From contig NZ_JACRSW010000009.1 of NCBI RefSeq assembly GCF_014384965.1, positions 62,001 to 126,000 of the forward strand: a DNA stretch of 64,000 nucleotides, written 5' to 3'. Made by a program: the position numbers and the translations under genes. Below are positions 8,645 through 18,166 of this stretch, in pieces. Source of the stretch: Jutongia hominis (GTDB lineage: Bacteria; Bacillota; Clostridia; Lachnospirales; Lachnospiraceae). How positions within the stretch are numbered: position 1 is the first letter of the stretch; each line of letters begins with the position of its first letter. The notes under the pieces are model-generated. The model saw nothing but the letters and a program-made list of their open reading frames with translations, was not told where the DNA came from and searched no databases.

Positions 8645-10258
8645 TTATTTATTCTTTTCCTGATACTCCAAAGCAGCACCGATGAATCCTTTGAATAATG
8701 GATGTGGTCTGTTTGGTCTTGACTTAAACTCAGGATGAGCCTGTGTCGCTATAAACCATGGGTGAGAAGGAATCTCACACATTTCTACGATACGTCCGTC
8801 AGGAGAAAGACCGGAAAGAAGCATACCATTCTTTTCTAAGTCTTCACGATAGTAGTTATTTACTTCGTAACGATGACGATGTCTCTCACTGATCTGGTCC
8901 GTACCATATACTTTATGAGCAAGGCTGTCCTTAGCAAGCACACAAGGATACGCACCAAGACGTAATGTACCACCGATATCTTCTACTCCGTCCTGATCTG
9001 CCATTAAGTGGATAACAGGATGTGTTGTCTGAGGATCCAGTTCGATACTGTGTGCATCGTTAAAACCACAGACATGTCTTGCAAATTCTACGATACTAAG
9101 CTGCATACCAAGGCAGAGACCGAGGAATGGGATATTATGCTCGCGGGCATATTTGATCGAAGTGATCATACCGTCTGTACCACGGTCACCAAAACCACCC
9201 GGTACAATAATACCGCTGACATCACCAAGGATCTCTTCGGCATTCTCTTCATTGATCTCTTCAGAAGGAACCCATTTGATCGTTACATTGCTCTTATGAG
9301 CAAGTCCGCCATGTTTTAAGGATTCCACAACACTGATGTAAGCATCGTGTAATGTTGTGTATTTACCAACTAAAGCAACCGTAACATCTTTTTCTAAATG
9401 CTTTAATGTGTTGACCATTTCCTGCCATTCTTTCATATCGGGAGCAGGATCATCTAATTGCAAACACTCGCAGGCAACATCGGCAAGATGTTCTTTTTCC
9501 ATGGCAAGAGGTGCTTCGTATAATGTCTCGACATCAAGATTTTGCATGACACACTTATTAGGAACATTACAGAAGAGAGCAATCTTATCTTTGATACCTT
9601 CTTCTAAAGGACGCTCGGTACGGCAGACAATGATATCAGGCTGGATACCCATTCCCTGTAACTCTTTTACACTTGCCTGTGTAGGTTTTGTCTTCATTTC
9701 ACCGGATGCACCGAGATATGGAATTAAAGTTACATGGATCAAAATGGCATTTTCGCGTCCGACATCATGCTGGAACTGGCGGATAGACTCCAAGAAAGGC
9801 TGGCTTTCGATATCACCGACCGTACCACCTACTTCAATAATCGCAATCTGTGTATCTTTACATCCATCATTGCGGTAAAATCTGCTTTTGATCTCATTTG
9901 TGATATGTGGAATGACCTGAACCGTACCTCCACCGAAATCACCACGACGTTCTTTCGACAGAACAGACCAATATACTTTACCTGTTGTTACATTAGACTG
10001 TTTTGTCAGACTTTCATCAATAAAACGCTCATAATGACCAAGGTCTAAGTCAGTCTCTGCACCATCATCCGTAACGAAAACTTCACCATGCTGTACAGGG
10101 TTCATCGTTCCCGGATCGATGTTGATGTATGGATCAAACTTTTGCATCGTTACGCTGTAGCCGCGCATTTTGAGTAATCGTCCGAGGGAGGCTGCTGTAA
10201 TTCCTTTTCCTAAGCCGGATACAACGCCACCGGTAACAAATACATACTTTACTGCCAT
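8645..10258 (-). CDS. pyrG: CTP synthase
   Basis: Converts UTP to CTP using ATP and glutamine, the last step of pyrimidine nucleotide synthesis. It has 537 residues. The N-terminal synthetase domain starts with [20 protein letters not shown] (about 7-26). The C-terminal class I glutaminase has the nucleophile in GLCLGMQLS (near 380) and the His/Glu of HPEFKSRP (near 510). AAGGAGG lies 8 nt before the ATG. It is transcribed alone, divergent from ftsH, from the promoter at 10365-10394. I see no terminator or GGG-start attenuator in its ~100-nt leader of the kind known for Bacillus pyrG. Confidence 0.97.
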   Translation of the reverse strand: MAVKYVFVTGGVVSGLGKGITAASLGRLLKMRGYSVTMQKFDPYINIDPGTMNPVQHGEVFVTDDGAETDLDLGHYERFIDESLTKQSNVTTGKVYWSVLSKERRGDFGGGTVQVIPHITNEIKSRFYRNDGCKDTQIAIIEVGGTVGDIESQPFLESIRQFQHDVGRENAILIHVTLIPYLGASGEMKTKPTQASVKELQGMGIQPDIIVCRTERPLEEGIKDKIALFCNVPNKCVMQNLDVETLYEAPLAMEKEHLADVACECLQLDDPAPDMKEWQEMVNTLKHLEKDVTVALVGKYTTLHDAYISVVESLKHGGLAHKSNVTIKWVPSEEINEENAEEILGDVSGIIVPGGFGDRGTDGMITSIKYAREHNIPFLGLCLGMQLSIVEFARHVCGFNDAHSIELDPQTTHPVIHLMADQDGVEDIGGTLRLGAYPCVLAKDSLAHKVYGTDQISERHRHRYEVNNYYREDLEKNGMLLSGLSPDGRIVEMCEIPSHPWFIATQAHPEFKSRPNRPHPLFKGFIGAALEYQEKNK

Positions 10259-10364
10259 TTAATTTATCCTCCTTGTAAATAGAAAAACAACTTATTGTAT
10301 ACATAAAATCAGATCGTTGATCCTGCGTTTCTAATATGATAAACAACAAAATCAACATTATACC

Positions 10365-10394
10365 ATTATAACCTATAATGCCTCTGATGTTCAA
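10365..10394 (-). promoter_or_regulatory. Probable pyrG sigma-A promoter
   Basis: On the minus strand TTGAAC (10394-10389), 18 bp, TATAAT (10370-10365). A second TATAAT lies 8 bp further on. The remainder of the 10259-10692 gap is AT-rich; near 10573-10578 there is a TATAAT on the plus strand that may serve ftsH. Nothing else stands out in it. Confidence 0.65.
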
Positions 10395-10692
10395 TCTTTT
10401 TTTGTGGCGGAAATGAAGATTTTTTCGCAAAGATAGGAAATAATTTGTGAAAAGTGCGAAAAATATATTTAGACAGGATGCCGGTTATAAAAATCCGGTA
10501 AAATCTGAGCATAAATTCACAATACATTAAGGTTTCTTTAAAGTTATGTCGGTTGCTTTTCTACTTCCTTAGATTTATAATGTGATACAGTATTGTAAGA
10601 TAGAAAAAGTATCAGGGATTTTATTTTTGAAACAATGCTATTGGATCTTCGAAAAACTCTTTTGATACAAAGATCTGAAAAGGAGGACAGCA

Positions 10693-13461
10693 GTGGATAA
10701 TAATAATCGCAAAGATGAACAGAATAAAAAAAATAACCGGAATGGGATCATCCTTTGCCTTGTCGTGGCAATAGGTGTTTTCCTTGTATTTTCTTTTATG
10801 CAGCGTCAGGTCAAAAGTGCGACGAATAAAGAGATCACATATGATCGCTTCCTTGAAATGCTAGAGGATGGTCAGGTCAAGTCGGTTGTTCTGACTTCGA
10901 ATGAGATCAAGATCACACCGGTTACGCAGCAGAATACAATTTATAAGATGACTTATTATACCGGATTGATCAATATGGATACCGGGTTGGTCGAACGGCT
11001 GCAAAAAGCCGGAGTTACATTTTCAAAAGATACTTCTGACGGTTCGTCGGGAATTGGCTATATGCTGTTGACATCATTACTTCCTTTCTTGCTTTTATGG
11101 GGCGGACTTTTCTTTATCTTCCGTACGATGAGCAAAGGCACAGGCGGAATGATGGGGGTTGGAAAAAGTACCGCAAAGATGTATGTACAAAAAGAGACCG
11201 GGGTTACGTTCAAAGATGTGGCAGGTCAGGAAGAAGCAATGGATTCGCTCAATGAACTGGTTGATTTTCTGCATAATCCGAAGAAATATACCGATATCGG
11301 TGCGAAACTTCCAAAAGGAGCTTTGTTAGTAGGACCTCCCGGAACCGGTAAGACGCTTCTTGCAAAGGCAGTAGCCGGAGAAGCCGGTGTTCCGTTCTTC
11401 TCTTTATCGGGATCAGACTTTGTAGAGATGTTTGTCGGTGTAGGTGCTTCGCGTGTGCGTGACCTTTTCAAGCAGGCACAGCAGATGGCACCATGTATCA
11501 TCTTTATTGATGAGATCGACGCAATCGGTAAGAGTCGTGACAGCCGTTATGGCGGTGGTAATGATGAACGTGAGCAGACATTGAACCAGTTGTTGTCAGA
11601 AATGGATGGTTTTGACAGTTCGAAGGGATTAGTCATTCTTGGTGCGACAAACAGACCGGAAGTTCTGGATAAAGCACTTCTGCGTCCGGGACGTTTTGAC
11701 AGACGTGTAATCGTTGAAAAGCCGGATCTCAAAGGCCGTGTCGATATTTTAAAAGTGCATGCCAAAGATGTTTTGATGGATGAATCGGTTGATTTTGATG
11801 CGATCGCATTGGCAACGAGTGGTGCTGTTGGTGCCGATCTTGCCAACATGATCAATGAAGCGGCGATCATGGCAGTACGCAGCGGCAGAAAGGCTGTCAA
11901 CCAGCGTGATCTCTACGAAGCAGTAGAAGTTGTCATTGCCGGCAAAGAAAAGAAAGACCGCATTCTTGGAAAAGAAGAAAAGAGAATTGTAGCATACCAT
12001 GAAGTCGGTCATGCACTTGTGACCGCATTACAAAAGAATGCAGAACCGGTACAAAAGATCACGATCGTACCGCGTACCATGGGATCGCTTGGTTATGTAA
12101 TGCAAGTACCGGAAGAAGAAAAATACCTGATGAGCAAGGAAGAGCTTTTAACACGTATCGTTACCTTGTTTGGTGGACGTGCTACCGAGGAACTTGTTTT
12201 TCATTCGGTAACGACCGGAGCTTCTAACGACATTGAGAAAGCAACATCATTGGCACGTTCTATGGTAACACAATATGGTATGTCAGAGAAGTTCGGATTG
12301 ATCGGACTGGAATCCGTAGAGAATAAATATCTCGATGGCAGAACCGTTATGAACTGTGGTGATGCGACAGAGGCAGAAGTCGATCAGGAAGTCATGAAGA
12401 TCTTAAAATCATGCTATGAAAAGGCAAAAGAGCTTTTGTCAGGAAATATGGATTGCTTAGACAAGCTTGCTGAATATCTGATCGAGCATGAAACGATCAC
12501 GGGCAAAGAGTTTATGAAGATCTTTCGTAAAGTCAAAGGAATCGAAGAGCCGGAAGGCGATCGTTATGATATGTTAGTGGTAGATGTTGATGGTACATTA
12601 GTAAACTCTAAGAAAGAAATTTCGGAACATACCAAAGCCGTTCTTATGGAGGCACAGCAAAGAGGCAAGACGGTTGCGATCGCAACAGGACGTTCGATTG
12701 CCGGAGTACGTCATGTAGCAAAAAATATCGGTCTGCCGGAGTATGGCGGTTATGTGGTCGCAAGCAATGGTACAACTGTTGTGAATTGCCATAACGGAAA
12801 ATGCATTTATAATCAGGAAATTCCTTCTGATATGTATGAACCGGTATTTGAAGCTGCTAAGATGGCAGATGTAGGCATTCTGGTATTTCATGACGATGCG
12901 AAAGAACTGATTTCCGGTAATGGCATCAACGAATATGTCGTTGCAGATGCAAAAGCCTGTGATGTAGCAATTCGTGAAGCAGATCATTTTATCAAGGAAT
13001 TAACCTTCCCAATCAACAAGTTCCTGTTAGCAGGTGATCCGGACCGTATGAAAGAAGTCGAACGGATCATGAAAGAGAAGTTTGCTGACAGACTAAACAT
13101 TTTCCGTTCTGATCCATATTATCTCGAAGTTCTTCCAAAATTTGTGGATAAGGGTGTAGCAGTTGAAAAGCTGATGAAGCATCTGGATATCAAGAAAGCA
13201 AAGGTAATCTGTGTCGGTGACAGTTATAATGATCTGCCAATGCTTCGTTGTGCAGGACTTGGTGTTGCGATGGGCAATGCGCAAGAAGAAGTGAGGGAAG
13301 CTTCTGATTATGTGACTGCAAGTAATGATGAAGATGGTGTAGCTAAACTGGTTGAAAAATTTATGACACCAATTTCAGAAGAGGAGCAGGGAAAGTCAGA
13401 GGAGACTGTTGCGGTCGAAAAGACAGATTCTGTCGGAACAGATGATCTTACAGAGATATAA
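10693..13461 (+). CDS. ftsH: FtsH membrane zinc protease fused to a Cof-type HAD phosphatase
   Basis: 922 residues against the usual 600-700. The first ~615 are a complete FtsH: TM1 (18-36), external domain, TM2 (122-143), Walker A GPPGTGKT (214-221), FIDEID (271-276), second region of homology RPGRFDR (331-337), zinc site HEVGH (436-440) and third-ligand region SNDIEKAT (511-518). After a short linker (about 616-625) comes a full HAD-IIB (Cof) domain: DVDGT (631-635), ATGRS (664-668), Lys in LPKFVDKG (814-821) and GDSYNDLPM (842-850). The tail is acidic. All catalytic residues of both halves are kept, and the frame is unbroken. GTG start with AAGGAGGACAGCA. Both domains would lie on the cytoplasmic side. 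Confidence 0.95.
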   Translation: MDNNNRKDEQNKKNNRNGIILCLVVAIGVFLVFSFMQRQVKSATNKEITYDRFLEMLEDGQVKSVVLTSNEIKITPVTQQNTIYKMTYYTGLINMDTGLVERLQKAGVTFSKDTSDGSSGIGYMLLTSLLPFLLLWGGLFFIFRTMSKGTGGMMGVGKSTAKMYVQKETGVTFKDVAGQEEAMDSLNELVDFLHNPKKYTDIGAKLPKGALLVGPPGTGKTLLAKAVAGEAGVPFFSLSGSDFVEMFVGVGASRVRDLFKQAQQMAPCIIFIDEIDAIGKSRDSRYGGGNDEREQTLNQLLSEMDGFDSSKGLVILGATNRPEVLDKALLRPGRFDRRVIVEKPDLKGRVDILKVHAKDVLMDESVDFDAIALATSGAVGADLANMINEAAIMAVRSGRKAVNQRDLYEAVEVVIAGKEKKDRILGKEEKRIVAYHEVGHALVTALQKNAEPVQKITIVPRTMGSLGYVMQVPEEEKYLMSKEELLTRIVTLFGGRATEELVFHSVTTGASNDIEKATSLARSMVTQYGMSEKFGLIGLESVENKYLDGRTVMNCGDATEAEVDQEVMKILKSCYEKAKELLSGNMDCLDKLAEYLIEHETITGKEFMKIFRKVKGIEEPEGDRYDMLVVDVDGTLVNSKKEISEHTKAVLMEAQQRGKTVAIATGRSIAGVRHVAKNIGLPEYGGYVVASNGTTVVNCHNGKCIYNQEIPSDMYEPVFEAAKMADVGILVFHDDAKELISGNGINEYVVADAKACDVAIREADHFIKELTFPINKFLLAGDPDRMKEVERIMKEKFADRLNIFRSDPYYLEVLPKFVDKGVAVEKLMKHLDIKKAKVICVGDSYNDLPMLRCAGLGVAMGNAQEEVREASDYVTASNDEDGVAKLVEKFMTPISEEEQGKSEETVAVEKTDSVGTDDLTEI

Positions 13462-13616
13462 TAATGTAATTTGGCGAAAGCAGATCATGTAATAAAAAAG
13501 CTGTAAGTAAAGAGACAGAAAGTCGGAAAAGAAAGCGTTACTGTCAGATCTGTAAGAAAAGTCGAAAGTCAAGATTATCATCAGATGATCAAGAGATAGA
13601 AAGACTAAAAAATAAG

Positions 13617-13670
13617 AACAGCTAATTGGCAAAGATTTCATATAAGAAAAATGCCAATTAGCTGTTTTTA
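13617..13670 (+). terminator. Terminator after ftsH
   Basis: 15-bp stem AACAGCTAATTGGCA / TGCCAATTAGCTGTT (13617-13631 with 13652-13666) followed by TTTACTTTTTT. Repeat A copy 2 starts at once behind it. The 155 bp between ftsH and this hairpin contain no ORF. Confidence 0.88.
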
Positions 13671-13678
13671 CTTTTTTA

Positions 13679-13771
13679 TGGAATAGGAAAATGCTCGTAT
13701 AGTAGTGGTGCATCACCAAGAATTGCTTTAGCAATTCTTGGTGTGCAAAGCGCTGGCTTTGCACTTTTTTA
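13679..13771 (+). repeat. Repeat A copy 2 (short form)
   Basis: A 93-bp copy with the best preserved hairpins: CACCAAGAATTGC-TTTA-GCAATTCTTGGTG (perfect 13-bp stem) and GTGCAAAGC-GCTG-GCTTTGCAC-TTTTTT. It directly follows the ftsH terminator T-run, and its last bases are the stop codon of the convergent PHP gene. Confidence 0.9.
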
Positions 13772-14533
13772 TATCATTTCATCTACTAATTTCAGATGAT
13801 ATTTTTGGGCGAGTTCGACACAAAGCTCATAGACATGGTGATTTTGCAAATGTCTCGGTGTGTGTGCATCGACACCGATGATCGCAGAGTTGCCGACCTG
13901 TCCGGCAAGAGCGAGAAACTCTGTGCGAGGATAGTGTCGTCCCTGATACTTTCCAAGCATATTGATCTCGATGGGGATATTATGCTCTTTTAGGTAGTGA
14001 CAAAGGCGCAGCATATGTTTTGCATAAATCTCTAAAGAACCCTGATAATTGATCAGATCGGGATGTGCCAGATAAAGGTAGCGTCCGGAATCCAATCCTT
14101 CGATCACGGTATCTACGTATTTTTTAAGAACGGATTCATCCTGTGTTTCTGTTCCGGTATAAGGAAAGAGCTCATGTTCTAAGAAATGCTGTCCGAGTAT
14201 CATATAATCGATTGGATAATCCTTTAAAAAGGCATCCTGTTTTTCTACCAGAGCAGGCAGATATTCTGCTTCGAACCCGATCAGGATACGGATGTCTTTT
14301 TTATATTCTTCACGCAGCATTTCCAAAGAACGGCAGTAATCATCCACCTCATCAGGCAGCATTCGTATTTTTGAAACAAAATCATCGTCATAGATCCAAG
14401 GACAATGATCCGAAAAACCCAGTGTTTTAATTCCTGCTTTGATCGCAGCCTCTACATATTCTTTATCTTCTCCGTCGGCATGTTTGCAACGGAAAGTATG
14501 TGTATGATAATTCGCTTTCATATCTGGTATCAT
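13769..14533 (-). CDS. PHP-domain histidinol-phosphatase-like protein
   Basis: A 254-residue PHP-family phosphoesterase resembling HisK-type histidinol-phosphatase, the step giving L-histidinol in histidine synthesis. Metal-binding motifs are YHTHTFRCKHADG (H10, H12), FSDHCPW and the C-terminal GVDAHTPRHL. GAAAGGG lies 7 nt before the ATG; an internal ATG four codons on is a second possibility. It stands alone with no other his genes near, so the exact substrate is uncertain. The stop codon coincides with the end of repeat A copy 2. Confidence 0.82.
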   Translation of the reverse strand: MIPDMKANYHTHTFRCKHADGEDKEYVEAAIKAGIKTLGFSDHCPWIYDDDFVSKIRMLPDEVDDYCRSLEMLREEYKKDIRILIGFEAEYLPALVEKQDAFLKDYPIDYMILGQHFLEHELFPYTGTETQDESVLKKYVDTVIEGLDSGRYLYLAHPDLINYQGSLEIYAKHMLRLCHYLKEHNIPIEINMLGKYQGRHYPRTEFLALAGQVGNSAIIGVDAHTPRHLQNHHVYELCVELAQKYHLKLVDEMI

Positions 14534-14644
14534 TGTTTTTCCCTTTCGTCGGTTCTGTTTTTATTCGTATTGATTATACTACGCACTTTGCGATTTGAAA
14601 ATAGAGTTTTTGATGTCAAGCTTTCTTACATTGCGAATCCATGA

Positions 14645-14650
14645 TATAAT
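14645..14650 (+). promoter_or_regulatory. Extended -10 promoter before the permease leader
   Basis: TGATATAAT is an extended -10 (TGnTATAAT); no good -35 is visible 17 bp upstream. The expected start point (about 14657) falls on the first base of the tandem 122-bp repeat, so both repeat units would be in the transcript leader. Confidence 0.55.
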
Positions 14651-14656
14651 GAAACA

Positions 14657-14900
14657 TGCAAAAGAAAAGGGAGCGACTGCGAAGCAGGCATTTCCTTTTC
14701 ATGCATGTTTCAACGAACAAAGGTTTCTGCGAAGCAGAAAGAAAAGCTCTGCAAGAGCGACTTTGTGAGTCTGACCGGTGCAAAAGAAAAGGGAGCGACT
14801 GCGAAGCAGGCATTTCCTTTTCATGCATGTTTCAACGAACAAAGGTTTCTGCGAAGCAGAAAGAAAAGCTCTGCAAGAGCGACTTTGTGAGTCTGACCGG
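14657..14900 (+). repeat. Repeat B: two tandem 122-bp leader repeats
   Basis: Two essentially identical 122-bp units (14657-14778 and 14779-14900), with a third start TGCAAAAGAAAA at 14901. Each unit can fold into three hairpins: GAAAAGGGA..TTTCCTTTTC with a GACTGC-GAA-GCAGGC core, TTTCTGC-GAA-GCAGAAA, and GCTCT-GCA-AGAGC. They fill the untranslated leader of the uracil/xanthine permease. Short ORFs across them only reflect the repeat. Confidence 0.9.
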
Positions 14901-14941
14901 TGCAAAAGAAAAAACAAGTAAAGGATGAGAGAGGAAAAAAT

Positions 14942-16354
14942 ATGAGTCAGGAAAAGAAAAAAACTTCAGAAGCAAAAGTAGAGAATATCTACCGGTTAGA
15001 TGGAAGGGTTCCGCTTTCAAAAGCCATTCCGTTTGGATTACAACATGTGCTTGCGATGTTTGTAGCAAATTTAGCACCTGTTTTGATCGTATGCAGTGCC
15101 GCATTGGTAAGAGGAACAGGAAAGAACCTGTCGGGTGCAGAAATCACAAGCCTGTTACAATGTGCGATGTTTGTAGCGGGAATCGGAACGTGTTTGCAAT
15201 TATATCCTATCTGGAAGATTGGTTCGGGACTTCCGATCGTGATGGGAGTAAGCTTTACTTTTTTAGGTAGTCTTTTATTGATCTGTACGAATCCAAAGCT
15301 TGGTTATGAAGGTATGATCGGTGCTGTCATTCTGGGAGGTATTTTTGAAGGCCTTGTAGGACTGAGTGCTAAATATTGGAGAAAATTTCTGACTCCGGTT
15401 GTGTCAGCCTGTGTTGTCATTGCAATCGGTCTTTCCCTTTTGTCAGTTGGTATGAATTCATGGGGCGGCGGAAGTGGAGCAAAAGACTTTGGCAGCCTGC
15501 ATAATCTATTGGTAGGTGCATTTACATTGATCGTATGTCTGGTAGCGCATTACCGCTTAAAAGGTGTGTATAAGAATTTGAATATATTGGTTGGCCTGGT
15601 TGCCGGTTATGCATTATCTGCAATCCTTACTTTGACCGGAACTGCCAAAATGATTGATTTTTCCGGGATTTCTAAAACAGTAGAAGAAGTTGGATTTTTT
15701 AGCATTCCTAAGCTTGTTTTCCTGACAGAACATAAACCGGTATTTCAAATAGGAGCATTCTTTACAATTGCGATCGTCTTTTTGGTTTCGGCTGCTGAAA
15801 CAACAGGAGCAACGACAGCGGTTGTAAAAGGCGGTCTGCATCGGGAACTGTCGATTCGTGAATTGCAGGGCTCATTAGCCGTTGATGGCTTTTCCAGTGC
15901 ACTTTCAGGATGTTTTGGCTGTCTGCCACTGACTTCTTTTAGCCAGAATGTCGGATTGGTTACGATGACAGGTGTTGTCAACCGTTTTACCCTTTTGATG
16001 GGAGCATTGATCCTGATCCTTGCTTCGCTGTTTCCGCCGCTTGGAGCATTCTTTCATTCACTTCCACAGGCTGTTTTGGGAGGATGTACGGTTATGATGT
16101 TTGGTTCGATCCTGTTTGAAGGAATCAAAATGTTAAAAGAGTGCGAGTTTGATAATCGGACAATGATCATTGTGTCACTTTCCTTTTCGATCGGTGTTGG
16201 TCTGACACAGACAGATGGCAACTTCTTCGCAGCATTTCCACAGGCAGTCGGAGATATTTTTAATGGAAACGCAGTAGCAGGTGTTTTTGTGGTATCTTTG
16301 CTGCTTAGTTTGTTTTTGCCAAAAAGTAAGAAGAAGCATTCACAAAAATCATAA
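14942..16354 (+). CDS. NCS2 uracil/xanthine permease
   Basis: Proton-coupled nucleobase uptake carrier of 470 residues with about 12-14 membrane spans. It has the NCS2 signature QNVGLVTMTGVVNR in the second half and the typical opening FGLQHVLAMFVANLAPVLIV. The start at 14942 is preferred because GAGAGAGG lies 7 nt upstream; the in-frame GTG at 14900 would place coding sequence in the repeat leader. Substrate (uracil or xanthine/uric acid) cannot be told apart here. The unusual tandem-repeat leader may regulate it. It ends in a strong terminator. Confidence 0.9.
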   Translation: MSQEKKKTSEAKVENIYRLDGRVPLSKAIPFGLQHVLAMFVANLAPVLIVCSAALVRGTGKNLSGAEITSLLQCAMFVAGIGTCLQLYPIWKIGSGLPIVMGVSFTFLGSLLLICTNPKLGYEGMIGAVILGGIFEGLVGLSAKYWRKFLTPVVSACVVIAIGLSLLSVGMNSWGGGSGAKDFGSLHNLLVGAFTLIVCLVAHYRLKGVYKNLNILVGLVAGYALSAILTLTGTAKMIDFSGISKTVEEVGFFSIPKLVFLTEHKPVFQIGAFFTIAIVFLVSAAETTGATTAVVKGGLHRELSIRELQGSLAVDGFSSALSGCFGCLPLTSFSQNVGLVTMTGVVNRFTLLMGALILILASLFPPLGAFFHSLPQAVLGGCTVMMFGSILFEGIKMLKECEFDNRTMIIVSLSFSIGVGLTQTDGNFFAAFPQAVGDIFNGNAVAGVFVVSLLLSLFLPKSKKKHSQKS

Positions 16355-16371
16355 AAAGAACAATAAATCAT

Positions 16372-16456
16372 AAAAAGAGATTGCAACCTTTTTACGGAAC
16401 ATAGACGGAAGAATTGTTTTGATCCGGTCTGTGTAGAAAAGGTGCAATCTCTTTTT
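16372..16456 (+). terminator. Terminator after the permease
   Basis: Long hairpin: AAAAGAGATTGCAACCTTTT (16372-16391) pairs with AAAAGGTGCAATCTCTTTTT (16437-16456). The inner CGGAACATAGACGG / CCGGTCTGTGT adds to the stem. It may also serve the convergent gene ending at 16476. Confidence 0.85.
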
Positions 16457-16475
16457 GGATTCATATATAGAGCAA

Positions 16476-17546
16476 TCAGGAAACTTCCATTGTATTTTGC
16501 CTGTTCATTGTACTCAGCAGATCAAAAAGTCCGTCAAACAATTTATCACATACGATCGTGTAAGCAGAACCAAAGACATTTAATACGATACGCAGCAGTA
16601 CAGCAGTTCGCATTCCGAACAGACCGGATGCGATCGAGAGCGCACCAAATGTATTAAAGACGGTCTGCCAGGAATATCCGGCAGAATAACCGACACCGAT
16701 ACCTCCGATCACACCAATGTATGGATAGAGGGAGGTCGGAAGGACATGATATAAAATGATAAAGAAAAGGCATCCTACAATGTTAAATGCCCCTCTTTTT
16801 TGCGCTCTTTGTCTGCTGTCCGCTGAAAACGGAAGACAGACGGACATACAGGCAATTCCTGCCCACATTGCTCTTGGCAGTCCGAGTAGTGAGACAATAA
16901 AAATAGCACCGGATACGATAAAAGTCAGCTTGATATACCAGCGGTTTCTTGCTGAAAATAATGTGAATTCATGGAAAAGATCAAAAAAAGTACGGTGGTA
17001 AGGACGATTTTTTTGGTTCTTGTAAAAAACAGCCATGCAAAGACACATGCCAAATAACAGACTGATCACGCGCATCTGATATGCTTTGCCCGTTACGTCA
17101 TATCCTAACAGCAAAAGGTAGCCGAGTACAAATGTTGAATGGTTATACATAATTACATTATGACAGCCAAGCAGCATTAATAAGAAAATGCAGGAAAGAT
17201 TGATCAATAAGGCCGGCAATGGAGATACCACATTGCTGAAGCGCGGACCAATGATCAGGATCATAAAAATCCCGGCAATGCATAGCAATCCATGTGTGGT
17301 ACGGATGCCAAAGTCTGCCTGGCGGAGCACGAGAAGTGCCAAAAGAACAACGACACCGGCAACACTGTTTTGTGAACCAAAGACAGCACTAAAGGCGGTT
17401 ACCGTAAAAAAGCAAAAAGCCATCACAAGATAGACTTTAAAGTTGTAGATTAAAATGTGCCGGCGACGTTCTTTCGGATCGGTTGTTGTTTTGATAAGAT
17501 TTTTTGATCCGGTAGAGCTTAATTGTAATTCCTGATAAAATGTCAT
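16476..17546 (-). CDS. FUSC-like inner-membrane protein
   Basis: A 356-residue membrane protein with two blocks of hydrophobic helices (about residues 35-180 and 205-310) separated by a charged cytoplasmic stretch (KNQKNRPYHRTFFDLFHEF). This layout resembles the fusaric-acid-resistance/YccS-type FUSC superfamily of aromatic-compound exporters, but it is much shorter than classical members. Start at 17546: GGAGAAATATT precedes that ATG, while the upstream in-frame ATG at 17618 has none. It is 99 bp behind a MarR regulator on the same strand, suggesting a regulator-exporter pair. Function is tentative. Confidence 0.65.
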   Translation of the reverse strand: MTFYQELQLSSTGSKNLIKTTTDPKERRRHILIYNFKVYLVMAFCFFTVTAFSAVFGSQNSVAGVVVLLALLVLRQADFGIRTTHGLLCIAGIFMILIIGPRFSNVVSPLPALLINLSCIFLLMLLGCHNVIMYNHSTFVLGYLLLLGYDVTGKAYQMRVISLLFGMCLCMAVFYKNQKNRPYHRTFFDLFHEFTLFSARNRWYIKLTFIVSGAIFIVSLLGLPRAMWAGIACMSVCLPFSADSRQRAQKRGAFNIVGCLFFIILYHVLPTSLYPYIGVIGGIGVGYSAGYSWQTVFNTFGALSIASGLFGMRTAVLLRIVLNVFGSAYTIVCDKLFDGLFDLLSTMNRQNTMEVS

Positions 17547-17566
17547 AATATTTCTCCGTTTCTTAT

Positions 17567-17667
17567 ATGTGTATTCTCGGTATCGTTTCAAATCAAATCT
17601 TTCCAGATGGGTTTTCATATACAGCTTCTATCTCGAAATTTTTTCTCAGAAGGTACTAAGAGTAGAT
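17567..17667. repeat. Degenerate repeat C copy
   Basis: About 100 bp resembling a shortened repeat C: left end ATGTGTATTCTCGGTATCG, right end AGAAGGTACTAAGAGTAGAT, and internal TTCATATACAGCTTCTATCTCG. The centre is deleted compared with 35576-35736. It overlaps the last codons of the marR-type gene. Confidence 0.55.
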
Positions 17668-18095
17668 TCATGTAAAATTTCATTTGCCTGTTCAATCGTG
17701 GAAAAAAGAGTTTCAAGATCTTCTTTTCCCATTTCTTTTTGTAAACGATAAATCGGTTCCATGTAATATTGGTATGCGTTATCAATTTCTTTTTTTCCTT
17801 TTTGTGTGACAACGATCGAATAGCTTCGCTTGTCTGTCGTACTTTTCTTTTTTAAGATCATACCTTTCTGTGTCAGTCCGTCGATCAGACGGCTGATCAT
17901 TGTTTTGCTGATCCCCATCGTTGAAGTCAGCATTCCGGGTGTGACAGCTTCTTTTGATAAAGCGACATGGTACATCAGGTCTATTTCCTGTGCCGAAAGA
18001 GCCTCGCCTTTTGGTGTCTTTCGAATGGCAAGATTGCAAAAAAGACGTAATGTTCCATGCATTTGTACAATTTGTTTCCAGTTGTTATCTTTCAT
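17646..18095 (-). CDS. MarR family transcriptional regulator
   Basis: A 149-residue winged-helix repressor. The HTH region runs about residues 50-95 (VTPGMLTSTMGISKTMISRLIDGLTQKGMI is the recognition helix zone), followed by the wing with RSYSIVVTQKGKKEI. It probably controls itself and the FUSC-like gene behind it in response to a small phenolic or drug-like ligand. The RBS is weak (CAGGAACAAA). Upstream lie half of a repeat C element and the 115-bp tandem array, so its promoter probably sits inside the mobile-type sequence. Confidence 0.88.
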   Translation of the reverse strand: MKDNNWKQIVQMHGTLRLFCNLAIRKTPKGEALSAQEIDLMYHVALSKEAVTPGMLTSTMGISKTMISRLIDGLTQKGMILKKKSTTDKRSYSIVVTQKGKKEIDNAYQYYMEPIYRLQKEMGKEDLETLFSTIEQANEILHESTLSTF

Positions 18096-18116
18096 TTTGT
18101 TCCTGCTTTCCTGTTA

Positions 18117-18166
18117 TATATACTCCCAGCTATCTTATTAAAACGAATTCTTTCGGCTGCATTTCC
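18117..18166. repeat. Left half of a repeat C element
   Basis: TACTCCCAGCTATCTTATTA then AAACGAATTC and GCTGCATTTCCGATATA align with the left half of the complete copy at 35576 (TACTCTCGGTATCTTCTTA, AAACGAATC, TGGATTTACGATATA). The matching continuation GATATACTGCTTCTGTTTTT occurs only at 18971, after the array. Confidence 0.65.

Noticed and set aside
10259..10360. CTP-sensing attenuator in the pyrG leader
   Set aside because: No terminator hairpin with T-run is found between the probable start and the pyrG RBS.
14656..14928. Short ORFs over the tandem 122-bp repeats
   Set aside because: Frames are open on both strands only because of the repeat; there is no independent RBS, and the permease start at 14942 has a good one.
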